Shown: in pieces, positions 1 through 11,500 of the stretch
Layout of the letters: every line of letters starts with the position of its first letter
How positions within the stretch are numbered: position 1 is the stretch's first letter
Assembly: GCA_013396995.1 (NCBI GenBank)
Contig: VWZP01010284.1
Location: 215,168-279,167 of the forward strand
Source: Dicaeum eximium
Lineage: Eukaryota; Chordata; Aves; Passeriformes; Dicaeidae
Length of the DNA: 64,000 nucleotides
Direction: 5' to 3'
The notes under the pieces: generated by a model
The model's input: the letters and a program-made list of their open reading frames with translations, nothing else
Databases searched by the model: none
Told to the model about the DNA's origin: nothing
Translations under genes and position numbers: made by a program

Positions 1-153
1 TTTTTTTTTTTTTTCCTTATTACCCTTTTGCTTTAGTTAGGTCAGGGTTATTTCCCGTTTAAAAAGATAAAAATAAATTATTTTTTTATGCTGGGAAGGG
101 GCTGGCTGCCAGCCGAGAGCCGTAGTGAAGGACCACTGAAGGAATCATTACTC

Positions 154-175
154 AAAAAAAAAAAAAAAAAAAAAA
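154..175 (+). repeat. A22 homopolymer tract
   Basis: An uninterrupted run of 22 A in DACT1 intron 1, followed by CC and a further A8 run. No retrocopy-like sequence precedes it. Confidence 0.95.
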
Positions 176-469
176 CCAAAAAAAAGCCGGGGGGATTTGT
201 GGTAGCACTTTAATTTGTGCACTTGACATTGCAGATTGGAACCAGATGCGGTGCTGGCTGGGGGAGGGGGCGCTGGTGGCAGTAGGTGGCGCAGCGAAGT
301 CATCCCTTGAACCCATCACCTCTGCCAGCCTGGCTGCCAGCCAGCCCCGGCTCCAGCAGAAATGGTAGAGAACGCTTGGGATCACCCCTTTGGTCTCCAA
401 AGGATGGCCGTAAACGCCAGCACATCTTCAACCAGTGCTTGCCAGTGCTTTTAGCATTTGCTCTCCCTC

Positions 470-612
470 TGCCCAAGGCCAGGCTGGGCAGGGATCTGAG
501 CAACCTGGGATAGTGGAAGGTGTCCCTGTCCATGGAAAGGAGGTTGGAACAAGATGATCTTTAGGGTTCCTTCCAACCCAAACCATTCCACCAATCTATG
601 ATTCTGTGACTG
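470..612 (+). mobile_element. CR1 LINE 3' end fragment
   Basis: Sequence running from AAGGCCAGGCTGGGCAGGG through AGCAACCTGGGATAGTGGAA and TCCTTCCAACCCAAACCATT to ATCTATGATTCTGTGA is the extreme 3' end of an avian CR1, in + orientation. It is severely 5'-truncated, as CR1 copies usually are, and lies in DACT1 intron 1. Confidence 0.9.
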
Positions 613-1563
613 GTCCACTCCATGGAAAAGATTATCCTGGATTTAATGGGTTCAGAACTAGTCCAGTTATGAGCATCCAAACTCATTGCAATGAATGCAT
701 CAGAGCACCCCTGGGTGCCAGTCAGATGATGCACTCGAAGAAACAAAAGTAGATGAACTTCTGCCTCCTCCACTTTCCCCAAAGCCAGAGCAATTAAAGT
801 GTATGAAGCTAAACAGATGATGGATAAGCAACATTATAATACACAGGGGGAAACTGATTGTGTTGATCGTGGGTTAATGAGTACCTTGCAAAATAATTTC
901 TTATTGCTTATTTTATGCCATCGAATTACCTTCATAAATAGCCTTAAAATTCATCTCGCAGCAATTTCATACAATTATAATGGGAGAAGAGGAAGAATTA
1001 CTCTTCCTTCCTGCTGCACTGCAAGCTAATAAAAGGACTGTGATCCCAGCCCTGGGAATCTTGCTCTCTGGATGGTGGACTCTAAGCTCATCATGTGCAG
1101 CAGAACAAGGCGGTTCCCACACCACAGGCACTGTTGGCAGAGCTGTTTGGTGCCATTGTGTGAGCAGATGTGATCTTTGAGTAACACCAGTGTGGTGGGG
1201 AACGTGCCCTGCTAGGCTGGCACGGCCGTCCTTGCCCGTTCCATGTGCACAGGTCTGGTTTGGCCGCATCACACAATCCAGCTTTGTTCTTACAGCTGTG
1301 GTCAGCACAGCCCCTTGGTCCTCCTGAGCTGTGGAACATGCTCCTCATGCAGAACTGGCTGGAACAGGCTGGGATGAAGTGCCTGCATAATTTTTCACTG
1401 AAGTATTTATCCATCTAAAATGTCAGGGCTTTGTTCGGTTTTTATAGGAAAATATCGACAAGGTGTTTCACAAGGCTTAGATAGAGAAGTCTGTTAGTCC
1501 TTGGGACCCCTTTTCATCTTCCCCACTGAAGGTGCTGATGTTCTTTGTCCTCTTCTTTTGCAG

Positions 1564-1696
1564 AACTGCTTGAGGAGGAGGGATGCTGGGTTATTAAATC
1601 AGTTGCAAGAGCTGGATAAGCAAATTAGTGATCTCCGCCTGGACGTGGAAAAAACGACAGATGAACACCTGGAGACAGACAGTCGTCCAAGTTCAG
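1564..1696 (+). CDS. DACT1: DACT1 coding exon 2 (leucine-zipper end)
   Basis: A 133-nt exon preceded by a pyrimidine-rich tract and CAG at 1561-1563 and followed by GTAAGA at 1697. It encodes 44 residues beginning NCLRRRDAGLLNQLQELDKQ, which continue the Dapper coiled coil or leucine zipper used for homo- and hetero-dimerisation of Dapper proteins. It ends with one base of a split glycine codon. The open frame extends upstream to an ATG at 1501, but that stretch is intronic sequence rather than a start, because the DACT1 match begins exactly after the acceptor AG. Confidence 0.93.
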
Positions 1697-4600
1697 GTAA
1701 GAGCAGTGCTCAGCAAAATTCAGCCTCCCTTGGCACCTGGAATTAAACTGGCTGTAGGTTTTAGTGCTGGAGTTTTCAGTACTGCAGCAGTAAATGTCGG
1801 CATCTCATTGACACTCTGATAATTAATTCCTACTAACAGAGTTCACTGACCACTGGAAAGGCTGCTGTTTGCTTCTTTCAGAGGAGCATTTCAAGCTTAA
1901 TTAGATTTTTAGTGTTTGGGGCATTTGTTTTTTCAAGGCCACCCTCACATTAGTTCGAAAAGTTCTAATTGTCCTGTATATTAGAGAGGAGGCTGAAGGA
2001 AAAATGGTGAGAAGAAGCACCACCATCAGGAGAAAGATATCAAAAGTGGTCATAGAGCCAGAAAGGAGCATGGAACCAAAACAATTTCATCCCCCATATA
2101 TTGAATTTCATCTCATTGTAACTGTGTTGAAGCCAGTAAGTGGTTTAACTTTAATTTAACTACAGGGAGCCTTTCCTAGAGGCCTCTAGACTTGTTCTGA
2201 AAACACTAAAAAGTGGAGAATCCTCCAGCTTGCAATTGTTAAAACTATTGCTAATTTCTAGTCTGAATCTGAGTTGTTCCAGCACTGATATTTTTATATC
2301 CTTTTCTCCCCTAAAGAAAGGTCTTTTCTAATATCCAACTTTTCCTCCTCTTGGAGGTACTATACAGTATAATTCCTGGCTTTTATTTGATGAGCTAAAC
2401 AGGTCAAGTTCTTGAAGTCATTCATTTTAAGGCATTTTTCCAAGCTCCTAAATAGCTTGGTGGCCTCTTTCCAATTTTTGAGCTTTGTTTTAAGCATGCT
2501 GGATTCAAGGACTGGGCTCACCATTCCAGTGTTTCTTACCAGGGCCATGTAGACTGCTGAAGTCATTTCCCTGCTGCTATTCATTAGCCTCTTTGTACAT
2601 CCAACAATCTCATTAGCTTTTTTTTGCCATATCATTAAGCTTGATTGAGCTGCTTTTCCACGCTGACTAAGCTCTTTCCAGGATTATTGTTTTCCAGGGT
2701 GCATCCCCATTCTGTAGGCATGCTCTGCATTCCTTATTCCTAAATGAACAACTTAAGTTTTGGTTGTGGTGGGTCATTTTTCCTTGAGTAGTCCCAGTTT
2801 ACCAGGAAATTAAATTTGGTGCATCTGCACATTATTTACCATTTTTCTTCTTTTCTGTCATGCACAAATATTATGTTTATCTCCAGAACTTTGAGGAAAG
2901 TAATGGGTATCATTGGGCCCAACACTTTCATAGTTAAGTAATAGTTAGAGAGTCTGTCTTGGAAGTATAACACTCTATTAAATGAGTGGGCTGCCAAACA
3001 CAGCCTGGATCCTTGTTGCTAAAATCTGAAAATCCCTGTAAGAGTTAGAGCCCCAACCCTTGTAAAGTAAAAAAAAATTCCATATAAGATAAGTTCTGCT
3101 CTTTTAAGTGCTTTACTTTTAAACAAAGTAAATTCATGGCAATAAGGATATTACTAAATTGTTGGCTGTTTTTGGGGTGACTGAATGAAATCCCTTAACT
3201 ACTTGTGTTAGAGTAAGCCAACTCAAACACCAACTTGACTGCCTTTCTAGGGACACAAATAGTAACTTTGTGTAGACATAACTAATATAAATCCAAACTC
3301 TTATTTTTATAGGGTTTTATGAGCTGAGTGATGGAGCTTCTGGATCGCTTTCCAATTCATCTAACTCTGTCTTCAGTGAGTGTTTATCCAGTTGCCATTC
3401 TAGCACTTGCTTTTGCAGCCCTTTGGAGGCAACACTGAATATCTCAGATGGACGCCCTAAATCTGCAGGTATAGTAAAAGCAGGTCGAATACATCATACT
3501 CCAGGAGGTGGCTTTGGCTTTGGAAATACTGCCTCAGGAGTACCTGGGTTGGATTAACCCTTCCTCATTTCATATTATGCTCTAAAATAATATTATGCCA
3601 TATTATGCTCTGAAAAGATCCCAGTGCCTCTCACGTACGTGGGTCATGAGGCAGGACTGTTTGCCCTCCACTGGTCCAGCTTTGCACATGGATATGTCAC
3701 TCTGAACACATAAAAATGGCATGTGGAGATCTGACAGCTGCTCTACCCAGCAGAGGGCAGTGGTACCTGTACACAGAAACACATCAGTCAGCTGATTTCT
3801 CTTTCTTTAGGAAAGCATTTTTAGTGAATAGCAGTAATTAACAACAGCTCTTAGCCATGTCAGCATTAAAGTCACAGAGTAAGGAGTCAGCTACAGGTTT
3901 TAGGGAGTCAAGGCACATGTTTTTAGCAGTCATTTTGTCAATTCTGATGGTCCTCGACCCCTGGATGAGCATGGTGAGGTGTGTCCTGTTTTTATATAGT
4001 ATAGACAGACAGACATCATGAACAGGCCAGGTACATTTTGTCCCTTTGGCAGAGAGCTGTGAATTTTCCTTGGACACCAGTCTGAAGATGCAAGCCTTGA
4101 TTTGTGGGAGGGTTCAATAGGAAGGCAGGAAGGCCTCCTCTGTTCTCTAGAAAAGACTCCTCAATAGGACTGTTATGGTCAAATGTTATTGACTGCAGAC
4201 ATTTTCAAAAGCTTTAGCTCATTCTGGGTTGGGCAGGATGATTCCAATCACAGTATTTCCAATTTGCATTCTGCTCTGTAAGGTTAACTTATAGTGATTT
4301 GTTGTGAATCAAGGACAGAATAATTCATGCTCTTCTGTTTCTGAACTGGAAAAATACAGCCTGGGATACATTCATTCTGAGATGCTGACAAGTCCTCTAA
4401 GTTTTCCTGTGAGCAGCTTGAGGTAATTTAATGCTCCCTGTTGTAAGGTATATGTGATCTTCATGGGCCATACATTAAAAAAAAACAAAAAACCAAACAA
4501 CACACAAGGAATTCCATCTGATTGCATTGCTGTTTTTTCTGTATACACCACAGAAACCTGAACCTCTCATTCTTCATACAGTCTCGCTTTCAGGGATGAA

Positions 4601-7600
4601 ATTTCACAAACTGACACATTTTAAAAATGTCTTTTTGTCAGCCTTCCTTGAAGCCAACATAGAATTTAGGGAATGCAGGAAAACTGAGAGGTGATCTGGA
4701 GGAAGTTTATGCTCTTAACTTCCCTGTTCTTCTCCTGCTCACCAAGGAACATCATCTCTATCAGCAAATTTCATCAATGCCCATGAGACCTCTTTGAAAT
4801 AAGCCCTTAGATAAGTGATGAGCACTGAGCATTCCAATTGGAGTACCCTGGCTGAAGTTTCCAGCCCAAGGGCAGAAAACAGGACTGGCAGAGGATGATT
4901 TAGATTGTACCCTTACCCAAGAAGACAAGGGCAACTTAAGCTTAAAATAATAATAATAATCTTAGGTGCTTGGGTTGAAGCCATGCTCTTAAGGTTGCTT
5001 ACCTCCCTAGTAAGCTCTTTAGCCATTAAATCTGACTCATGCATTGTGAAATGCACTGGATTTCTCTGGCAGAACTCTTTGCAGAACCAAGGCTAGGATG
5101 TCAGCTGGATTGACCTGCACTCCTTGTACTTGTGTGAAAACATGAGCCTGTTTCCCATTCTTTAACCCTTTATCACTCAAAAGGAGCATCTGTTATTGCT
5201 ATTAGCATTGCTATAAATATTATTATAATAATAGTAGTAACAATAATAAAACCAACAATATAATTAAGTCTGGATATTTTTTCCTGACCCAAGACACGCT
5301 TCAAAGAATCCAGAAGCAAAACTTGTCAATAAGCTTCAAGAATTAATTGTTCTCTTGTCTGTATTTTTTATGTTTCTCTTTGGATTTAAAATTCATATGT
5401 GCTGAGGCCTGCAGAGAGTTTCACGGGTGACTGTGTAACAAATAAGAGACCCTTGCAGACTTCTGGGTGGCTTGAAAGGAAGATAGGAAGATCTTAACAA
5501 CCTGGGCACAGGTTTGAAACCAATGTACATGTTCTCGTTAGGGCTGTGATTTTTATTGTTTTAAGCATGTGGTCATAGTGGGGTAAATCCCAAGTAGATG
5601 CAGTGGCAGGGAGATCCACAGAAAGATAGTGCTGCTTTTTGTATTGCTTGAACAGCACCCCTGGTTGCAAAATTGCTGTTGCTGTAGTTAAAGCTTTGCA
5701 TCGTGTGCCTAGATGGACCGGCGTCCTTGGCAGCACATTAAAAACGTAGCACAGCTGTCCCTGGCAGGCTCTCTAAACTCTCCTAAAATGCCTTTCAGAT
5801 CTCATAGGCTGGATGGACTATAATAAGGAAGGCCAGCATGAGGACCAGACCGCAGGCTCTGTCTGTCGCTCTTTATCCACACCGCACTCAAATTCCCTCG
5901 ATGTCGTTGCAGATGTACATCCCAAGTACCAGTGCGATCTGGTGTCTAAAAACGGGAACGACATCTACCGCTACCCCAGCCCGCTCCACGCCGTGGCTGT
6001 GCAGAGCCCCATGTTCCTTCTCCCCGTGACTGAGAACCCCCAGCGAGAAGAGGAGAGGCTGGCTTGCGATATGAGCGATGTTTGCACGCCATCCGAAACA
6101 GACTCGGGACAATCCGCCAACGCCTTCCCCCCGCAGAGCTCCTGGCCAGCTCCGTGCCCTTCCACCAGCAAGAGGATAGACAGCTACATCTTAAGCCTGG
6201 TTCAGAAAAAGACTCACGCAGTAAGGACTAACAAACCCCGGACGAGTCTCAACGCCGATGCCACCAAAGGGATCTTGAGGCATGGCAGCATGTGTGTCCG
6301 GCAGCCAGCGGCAATGGTGGCCCACGGCAACGTGGTGAACCTGAAGAGCTCCAAGGCGGTGTGTTTGCCTCCCGCTGGGGCTCCTGCTCCAGACCACACA
6401 GCTCCCTCCCCATTAAAGCAGAGGCCAAGGGAGCCGGCTGGGGAGCAGCTGGAGAGTAGGAAGGCCCCTTTGCCGGCAGCTTTCCCACCCGGCACAACAA
6501 CAGAACTCCAGAGCAAGCACCTGCCGCGGGGTGTCAAACCGGCACCGCTGGAGCTGGGCCGCAACGCCGCGGCCACGGCCGGGGATGTCCCCAAGGACAA
6601 TGGCCAGCTCTTTGCTGCGTCTCCCAAAGAGACCCCAGGGAAGCCGGTGGTGCTGCAGCCAGAGAACAGGGTCAGCCAGCCTCCCAAAAAGATCCTGTTG
6701 AAGAGCAGCTTGCAGGCGGCTCGCTCCTCGTCACCGGCTGTCGAGGAGAGGCCCGCGCTGGATTTCAAAAGCGAGGGCTCTTCCTCACAGAGCCTGGACG
6801 ATGGGCTGCTGGTGAACGCCCAGTACATCCCAGCCCAGCAGCAAAGCATGAAGCTTCACAAAGGCACCCGGAACGTCAAGATTTTGAAAAGCTCTGCGTT
6901 GAAACACAGGTCCCACCTTGCCAACGGGGTGGAAAACAGCTCACAGACCTTGCGGGAGAAAGCCAAACTGGTGGGCAAGAAGTGCCGCTTTCCTGAGGAA
7001 TTGGATACAAATAAGAAACTGAAAAAGCCGTCGTCGCGGGGGAAGAGAGGCAGCGGCCTGCCGCTGGAGCCGAGCCTCCCAGGCCGGCAGGCCGGCCTGC
7101 ACAGATCCGCCCTCCGCTCCCACGGGCACGGCCGAGAGGTCGTGGTGGCCAAGCCCAAACACAAGCGTGCCGACTACCGCCGCTGGAAGTCCTCGGCGGA
7201 GATCTCCTATGAGGAGGCCCTGCGGAGGGCGAGGAGGAACCGGCGGGAGGGCGTGGGGGTCTACTCACAGGTGCCCCTGCCCTATGTCAGCCCCTACGCC
7301 TACGTGGCCAGCGACTCGGAGTACTCGGCCGAGTGCGAGTCCTTGTTCCACTCCACCGTGGTGGACACGAGCGAGGACGAGCAGAGCAACTACACCACGA
7401 ACTGCTTTGGAGACAGCGAGTCAAGCCTGAGCGAGGTGGAGTTTGTAGGGGAGAGCACGACCACCAGTGACTCTGATGAGAGCGGGGGTCTGATTTGGTC
7501 CCAGTTTGTCCAGACGCTCCCCATCCAAACAGTCACGGCACCGGAGCTGCATGAAAATGCGGCCAAGGCCTTTGTCAAAATCAAAGCCTCCCACAACCTC

Positions 7601-7657
7601 AAGAAGAAGATCCTCCGCTTTCGGTCAGGCTCCCTGAAGCTCATGACGACCGTCTAG
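1564..7657 (+). CDS. DACT1: DACT1 (Dapper1), partial: coding exons 2 to last, first exon outside window
   Basis: Dapper homologue 1, a cytoplasmic/nuclear scaffold that binds Dishevelled and tunes canonical and planar-cell-polarity Wnt signalling. The coding sequence joins 1564-1696, 3313-3468 and 5799-7657. Both splices are GT-AG with phase-1 junctions, and the joined length of 2148 nt is 715 codons plus stop. The predicted protein runs from a leucine-rich heptad segment (the Dapper leucine zipper, exon at 1564), through a Ser/Cys-rich linker, to the long last exon. That exon holds basic nuclear-localisation-like clusters (about 6977-7050 and 7151-7250), an acidic Ser-rich stretch (about 7303-7490) and the terminal MTTV PDZ ligand that contacts Dishevelled. 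Vertebrate DACT1 proteins are about 800-840 residues, so roughly 90-120 N-terminal residues belong to an exon left of position 1. MTTV and the KPKHKR...RRWKS block fit DACT1. I recall DACT2 and DACT3 sharing the C-terminal motif but being more divergent, which makes them less likely. Confidence 0.95.
1697..3312 (+). other. DACT1 intron 2
   Basis: Bounded by GTAAGA and TTTTTATAG. Most of the middle (about 2290-2960) is an ancient CR1/L3-like relic in reverse orientation; the rest is AT-rich with no further recognisable element. Confidence 0.8.
2290..2960 (-). mobile_element. Ancient CR1/L3-like LINE relic, reverse orientation
   Basis: Read on the minus strand, 2360-2635 still encodes a stretch containing KKANEIVGCTKR, SREM and YMALVR, matching the CR1/L3 reverse-transcriptase C-terminus pattern (QKAN.I.GCIKR...SREV...Y.ALVR). 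The + strand order of motifs also matches minus-strand CR1/L3: GGGCTCACCATTCCAGTG, then TTTCCCTGCTGCTATTCATT, then CTCATTAGCTTTTTTTTGCC. Divergence is far greater than in the other CR1 copies here, indicating an old insertion. Edges are approximate. Confidence 0.65.
3313..3468 (+). CDS. DACT1: DACT1 coding exon 3 (Ser/Cys-rich linker)
   Basis: A 156-nt exon bounded by TTTTTATAG (ending 3312) and GTATAG (from 3469). It completes the split Gly codon and encodes FYELSDGASGSLSNSSNSVF followed by a segment rich in Ser and Cys, which I recognise as highly conserved in DACT1. It contains neither an ATG-initiated ORF nor a stop in frame. Its length is a multiple of three, so skipping it would keep the frame. 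Confidence 0.93.
3469..5798 (+). other. DACT1 intron 3
   Basis: Bounded by GTATAG and CCTTTCAG. It contains short simple AT repeats (ATAATAATAATAAT near 4948-4962 and a degenerate TAT/TAA stretch at about 5215-5262). I see no coding sequence and no clear interspersed repeat. Confidence 0.75.
5799..7657 (+). CDS. DACT1: DACT1 last coding exon with MTTV PDZ ligand
   Basis: A 1859-nt terminal exon after acceptor CCTTTCAG (ends 5798). Reading begins DLIGWMDYNKEG, so the ATG at 5813 is internal, not a start. It encodes about 86% of the visible protein: a conserved block with KYQCDLVSKNGNDIYRYPSP, a variable Pro/Ala/Ser-rich middle, basic NLS-like clusters, KPKHKRADYRRWKSSAEISY, an acidic Ser-rich stretch, GGLIWSQFVQTLPIQTV, and a C-terminus RFRSGSLKLMTTV. 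The RFRS serine near the end matches the position I recall as a PKA/14-3-3 site in human DACT1; that equivalence is from memory. Stop is TAG at 7655-7657. The exon is markedly GC- and CpG-rich compared with its flanks, strongest at 7020-7350. Confidence 0.95.
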
Positions 7658-7714
7658 TGAGGTGACTTGGTGGAATGTATCTGCTTCTGCTTTTGGAAGC
7701 AAGGTGCTTTTTTT

Positions 7715-7722
7715 TGTACATA
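7715..7722 (+). promoter_or_regulatory. Possible Pumilio response element in DACT1 3' UTR
   Basis: TGTACATA matches the UGUANAUA consensus bound by PUM1/PUM2 on mRNA, 58 nt after the stop codon. An 8-mer like this also occurs by chance, so only its position in the proximal UTR gives it weight. Confidence 0.35.
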
Positions 7723-8524
7723 TTTCCACAGATTTTTTTTTTTTTTTTAAATACAAATATTTAAAACTTAAGGTAAATTATGTCACTTGTCTTCAGAACT
7801 TGGGTGGATACTAGTGCCTTTTATGTGGAAATAAAAGACCGTTACACTTGCTTAAAAAACCCAACAACACAACACTGCCATTTCAGTGGTGAACAGCTCC
7901 AGCACGTGGTGTCAGAAGGCTTTGAGAAAAGGTTAAAATGTTTCTGGGAATGGATCTTCCTTGCCTAGTTTTTCCAGTTCTGGGTCTTATACAGGATATC
8001 TACAGCTTAAGGTGATAAGTTTTTAGGGAATAAAGGTGAGGGAGTGAGGGTGGTTCTTCATGTTTTTGCTTGTCCCTTTCTGCTGCTGCTGTTGCCACAT
8101 CTTGAACTTTTTCCCACTGGTACTCTGGTCTGGTTCTTTTTCTTTTCTTGTTGATTCTCTTCTTGAAACTCACTCCTGTCCTCCCCCAGCCTTCCCCCAC
8201 CAGGAAAGGGCTCCTGTTCAATCTGTCTCCAAGGTTAAGTCGCCTTCCCTGGAGTGCACTCTGCTCCGGTCTCCTGGGAGTCCCGCTGCGGACGGCGGTG
8301 GTGTCCAGAGTAAACTGCAGCTGGAACAGCTGACCAAGGCTTAGTAACTTCATTATATTGTGTAAAACTGCTTTTGAAAAAGAAAAAAAACCCCATATGC
8401 ATGTCACGTGCATGAGTATCGGTAGTTTTAATATTCCTGTTGATGTCCAATTTACTGTACATCATCAATGGCTGTTTTTATATATATATCATTGTGTAAA
8501 TTAATATAACACATCATATGCTGT

Positions 8525-8530
8525 AATAAA
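8525..8530 (+). promoter_or_regulatory. Canonical poly(A) signal AATAAA, likely DACT1 3' end
   Basis: AATAAA followed within 40 nt by T- and GT-rich sequence (TCTGTTTTAATACTTTTTAA, then TTTGTTACATTGG), the usual layout for cleavage and polyadenylation. It is the most distal canonical hexamer in the AT-rich block after the gene, and no gene-like sequence follows. Confidence 0.65.
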
Positions 8531-8550
8531 CAGTCTGTTTTAATACTTTT

Positions 8551-11500
8551 TAAAGTTTGTTACATTGGTGCAGACCCACACAGTGCTTTTATATTGGTGT
8601 TGTCACCACTTAGATGTCTCCTGATGTGACCTAACATTCCTTGCACTCAGCCATGCAGGAACTGGGGCAAGTTTAAAATGCTGCTGTGGATGTAACTTGT
8701 GCTTTGAGAGAATTGGCTTGTCATGGCTTCTCTTTTTCTTCTCGTAGCTTGCATTTTTCCAAGGGCAAGGTGGGATTTAGGAGCTCAGAGGCATCTTCAC
8801 GTTGTTGCTGATGGGCACCTGTTTCAGAGCAGGTGGAAGTATAATATTAATCCTGCTCTCTGTCTGAGTGCTTGAAGACTTTGGTTGGTGCAACACGGGG
8901 GCAGATGATTGGTTTCTGTAACCAAATCAATCTGTGGGACACAACAGGTGTCCCCATGGAATGTCCAGTAAGTGAATCCCAAGAGCTGTGTGCTCTGGGA
9001 GCTGGGCTGGGTGGAGGGGAGCATAGACCTGTCCATGGTGCCCTGTGTGGCTTTGGCTATTGGCTCTGTTACAGCCCTAGCAGAGTCCATGGAATTGTCA
9101 CCATGTGACAATTGGGTCACCCACTGCTCTCTGTCTCAGGTTCTTCCCATGGGACTGGAGGGGAGCCTGGCAGCAAAGGGGAAAGGAGCCCTCCATAGGC
9201 AGCACTGCTTCCATTCACAGCAAAGCTTTGGAGCTGCCTGGTGGGAAGGCTGGAGGTTTTGGGCAGGTTGAGCTGGTTTCTGCAGGTTCTTCGTCTCCTT
9301 TGGCATCCATGAAGCACTGGACAAACAACTGGAGTGGGTGCTGTGGCCGGTGTGGATTTCAGGGATATGTGTGCAGCCTGTCCATTCCATAGCAAGGTCT
9401 GAGCAGAGCTTTCCTTTGTGGTTCCTCTGTGTCCTTCCTGCTGTCACCCACCTGAAAGGCAGAGCAGATTTCCTTGCATCGCAAGCGTGGGAAGGAAGGA
9501 TCCACTCAGAATTAAACATCTCAGGGAGCAGCTTCTGAGACAGTGGGAACACTTTTCCTAAGAGGCACATTTTATTTTTCAATCTGCAGTGTAGTAAATC
9601 CCTATTTATAATGGCTCATATTATTATTTTCCTATTTGTGTTTCTCTGTTGTTTTTTGGTTGTTTTTGTTGTTGTTGTTGTTTTAAATAAGGAGTGGAAA
9701 ATCTGTTTCTTTAAGGGTTTTTCATTGCATCACCAGGCTGTGGATTCGGTGACTCAGAAAGTCCTTGCACTTCCACTTCCCATGAAACAGCAAAAGCTCT
9801 AACTCCCCTTATCTGCTCATAACTCTCCTATTACTTTATAAATGGAAAGGCAGCCTGTATATATATATGTATGTGTAAAAAAAAAATTATATACTGGTTT
9901 AGAATAATTCATCCAGAAATTGCTGGACAATGAGAGGGGGGAGAGAAGTCATGTTTGCTGTTAAATGTGGCATTACTAAGGCTAAGCAACAGCTTAAAGC
10001 CATCCCATTAATAACTGATGGGTGTTATATCAAACAAAGGGAATGTCTTGTGGAAGCTGGTAGTTTCTTTCCTAGAATATCTCTTAATCATGCCACATAA
10101 TCTCTCTTTGAGTGAGAAAAACATGTTCAAATCCCTGTAAATCTCCTCAAAGGTGTGGAAGAGCAGCAAAGAGGATCCTCAGCCATGCACTCTCTGGCTG
10201 GGAAGGAGCTGCTGGTGGAAAGAAACCAACGCCCAGTGGCATTGGGATGATGAGTTTTTAATTGCAGTGCTATAGCAGATTGCCTTGTACCGGGTGAGGG
10301 AGGCTGGTTTTCCAAAGTGAGCTGCTGAATGGTTTCTTTTCACATAATTGAGTAAAAATAGAAAATAAAATAAGGGCCTAAATATCACTAAGACTGTATC
10401 AGCTGCAGCCACTGTATTCTGCAGTTTTTTTGTTGAATAGCTTAATACCAGACTTGGAAATGGGCTGATGGTATCTCCCTCTTAATTGCATCCGAGTCTT
10501 TTCAGTATGGGGAAGGAATTTTCCTTTTCTTACATGATTTAGGTAAGCATCCAGAATCCTTTAAACAGGCCTAGTTTTTTGTATCAACACCCAACCCCCT
10601 CCTTTTCTTTTTTTCTTTTTTTCTTTTTTTTTAATAACAGATCTCAACAGTGCTGGAAAAGTACTTGATATGGTCCCAATACACAACACACATTCTCATC
10701 TCTGGTTCTGATTTAGGAAACACATCTGAGTTAGTAAGTTTTTGCAACGTTAGGTTAAAAAACATCTGCTGATCTTGGAGACCAGTTGAATATCTGGCAC
10801 TTCTTTAAGCTACCTGGCTTTCCAGCTTCACAGCTTGCCAGTGTGTTTTTCATGATGTTCACTTTTTAGTTATCCCCAGTGTTTATGGTTGTTTTTGGAA
10901 GCCTGAAGCGGGAACATTTCATTGCAATGGGAGCTGTTTCAAGGTGGGGGTAGGTGGTAGAGAGGAGTTTTGGGATTAGGTATCCCTGTGCTCCTTATGT
11001 GCAGGAAAGCACAGGAGCATAAAGGAACACGAGCAGACCCCTTTGAGCTGGATTCCTTGTGTTTCAGATAATGCAGTGTTTCTGCACACCTCTGGAATGC
11101 CACCACTCCCACTGAGGGGACAAGTGTGTCACTGGGCTGTGTGCTTTGCAGCAGGCTCTCTGGGTCTGTCCTCTGCTCCCTCACCCCAGCCACCAGCTGT
11201 GGGTCAGCAAATAAAGAATCAAGCTGTGTCTGGTGTGTGCAGGGTCAGGGAGAAGCTCTGGCCTGGTGCCCAGACGTCCCAACTGCGCGGGGCCCCTGCT
11301 GTGGACGTCCTGCTGCCGTGAGAAATCCAATGTGCCTGTGGAGCAAGGGCTCAGACAGATGGCTCTGAGGGAAAGGAGGAGTGGAGAGTCCCATAAATAG
11401 AGTGGTCTGATCCTGGTTCATCTGCATTTCGGAAGAGGTGGGAAGAGGAGGTGTTTCAGCTCAACACCTCACTCAGTAAGTTAGACTGGACTAAATGGAG

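Larger units (their letters stand above)
1..1563 (+). other. DACT1 intron 1 (3' part)
   Basis: Upstream of the exon-2 acceptor. It holds poly(T) at the window edge (1-14), an A22 tract (154-175) and a 3' CR1 fragment (about 470-610). I looked for the GC-rich first coding exon of DACT1 and did not see it, so that exon should lie left of the window. Short ORFs here have no recognisable content. Confidence 0.7.
7658..8550 (+). other. DACT1: DACT1 3' untranslated region
   Basis: AT-rich non-coding sequence directly after the DACT1 stop. It contains a poly(T) run (about 7732-7748), several ATTTA-like motifs, two internal AATAAA hexamers (7830-7835 and 8029-8034) and a better-placed AATAAA at 8525-8530 followed by GT/T-rich sequence. 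A UTR of about 0.9 kb agrees with what I recall for mammalian DACT1. The right edge is an estimate of the cleavage site, 15-25 nt past the last signal. Use of the upstream hexamers would give much shorter transcripts. Confidence 0.75.

Noticed and set aside
1501..1563. ATG at 1501 as a start codon for the exon-2 frame
   Set aside because: The DACT1 match begins exactly after the acceptor CAG at 1561-1563; the upstream residues are translated intron with a pyrimidine-rich tract.
5813..5815. ATG at 5813 as the start of an intronless gene
   Set aside because: The frame continues upstream to the acceptor at 5798 with conserved DACT1 residues (DLIGW) and joins exon 3 in phase.
6214..6849. 211-codon minus-strand open frame
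   Set aside because: Antisense shadow of the GC-rich DACT1 last exon; no independent motif.
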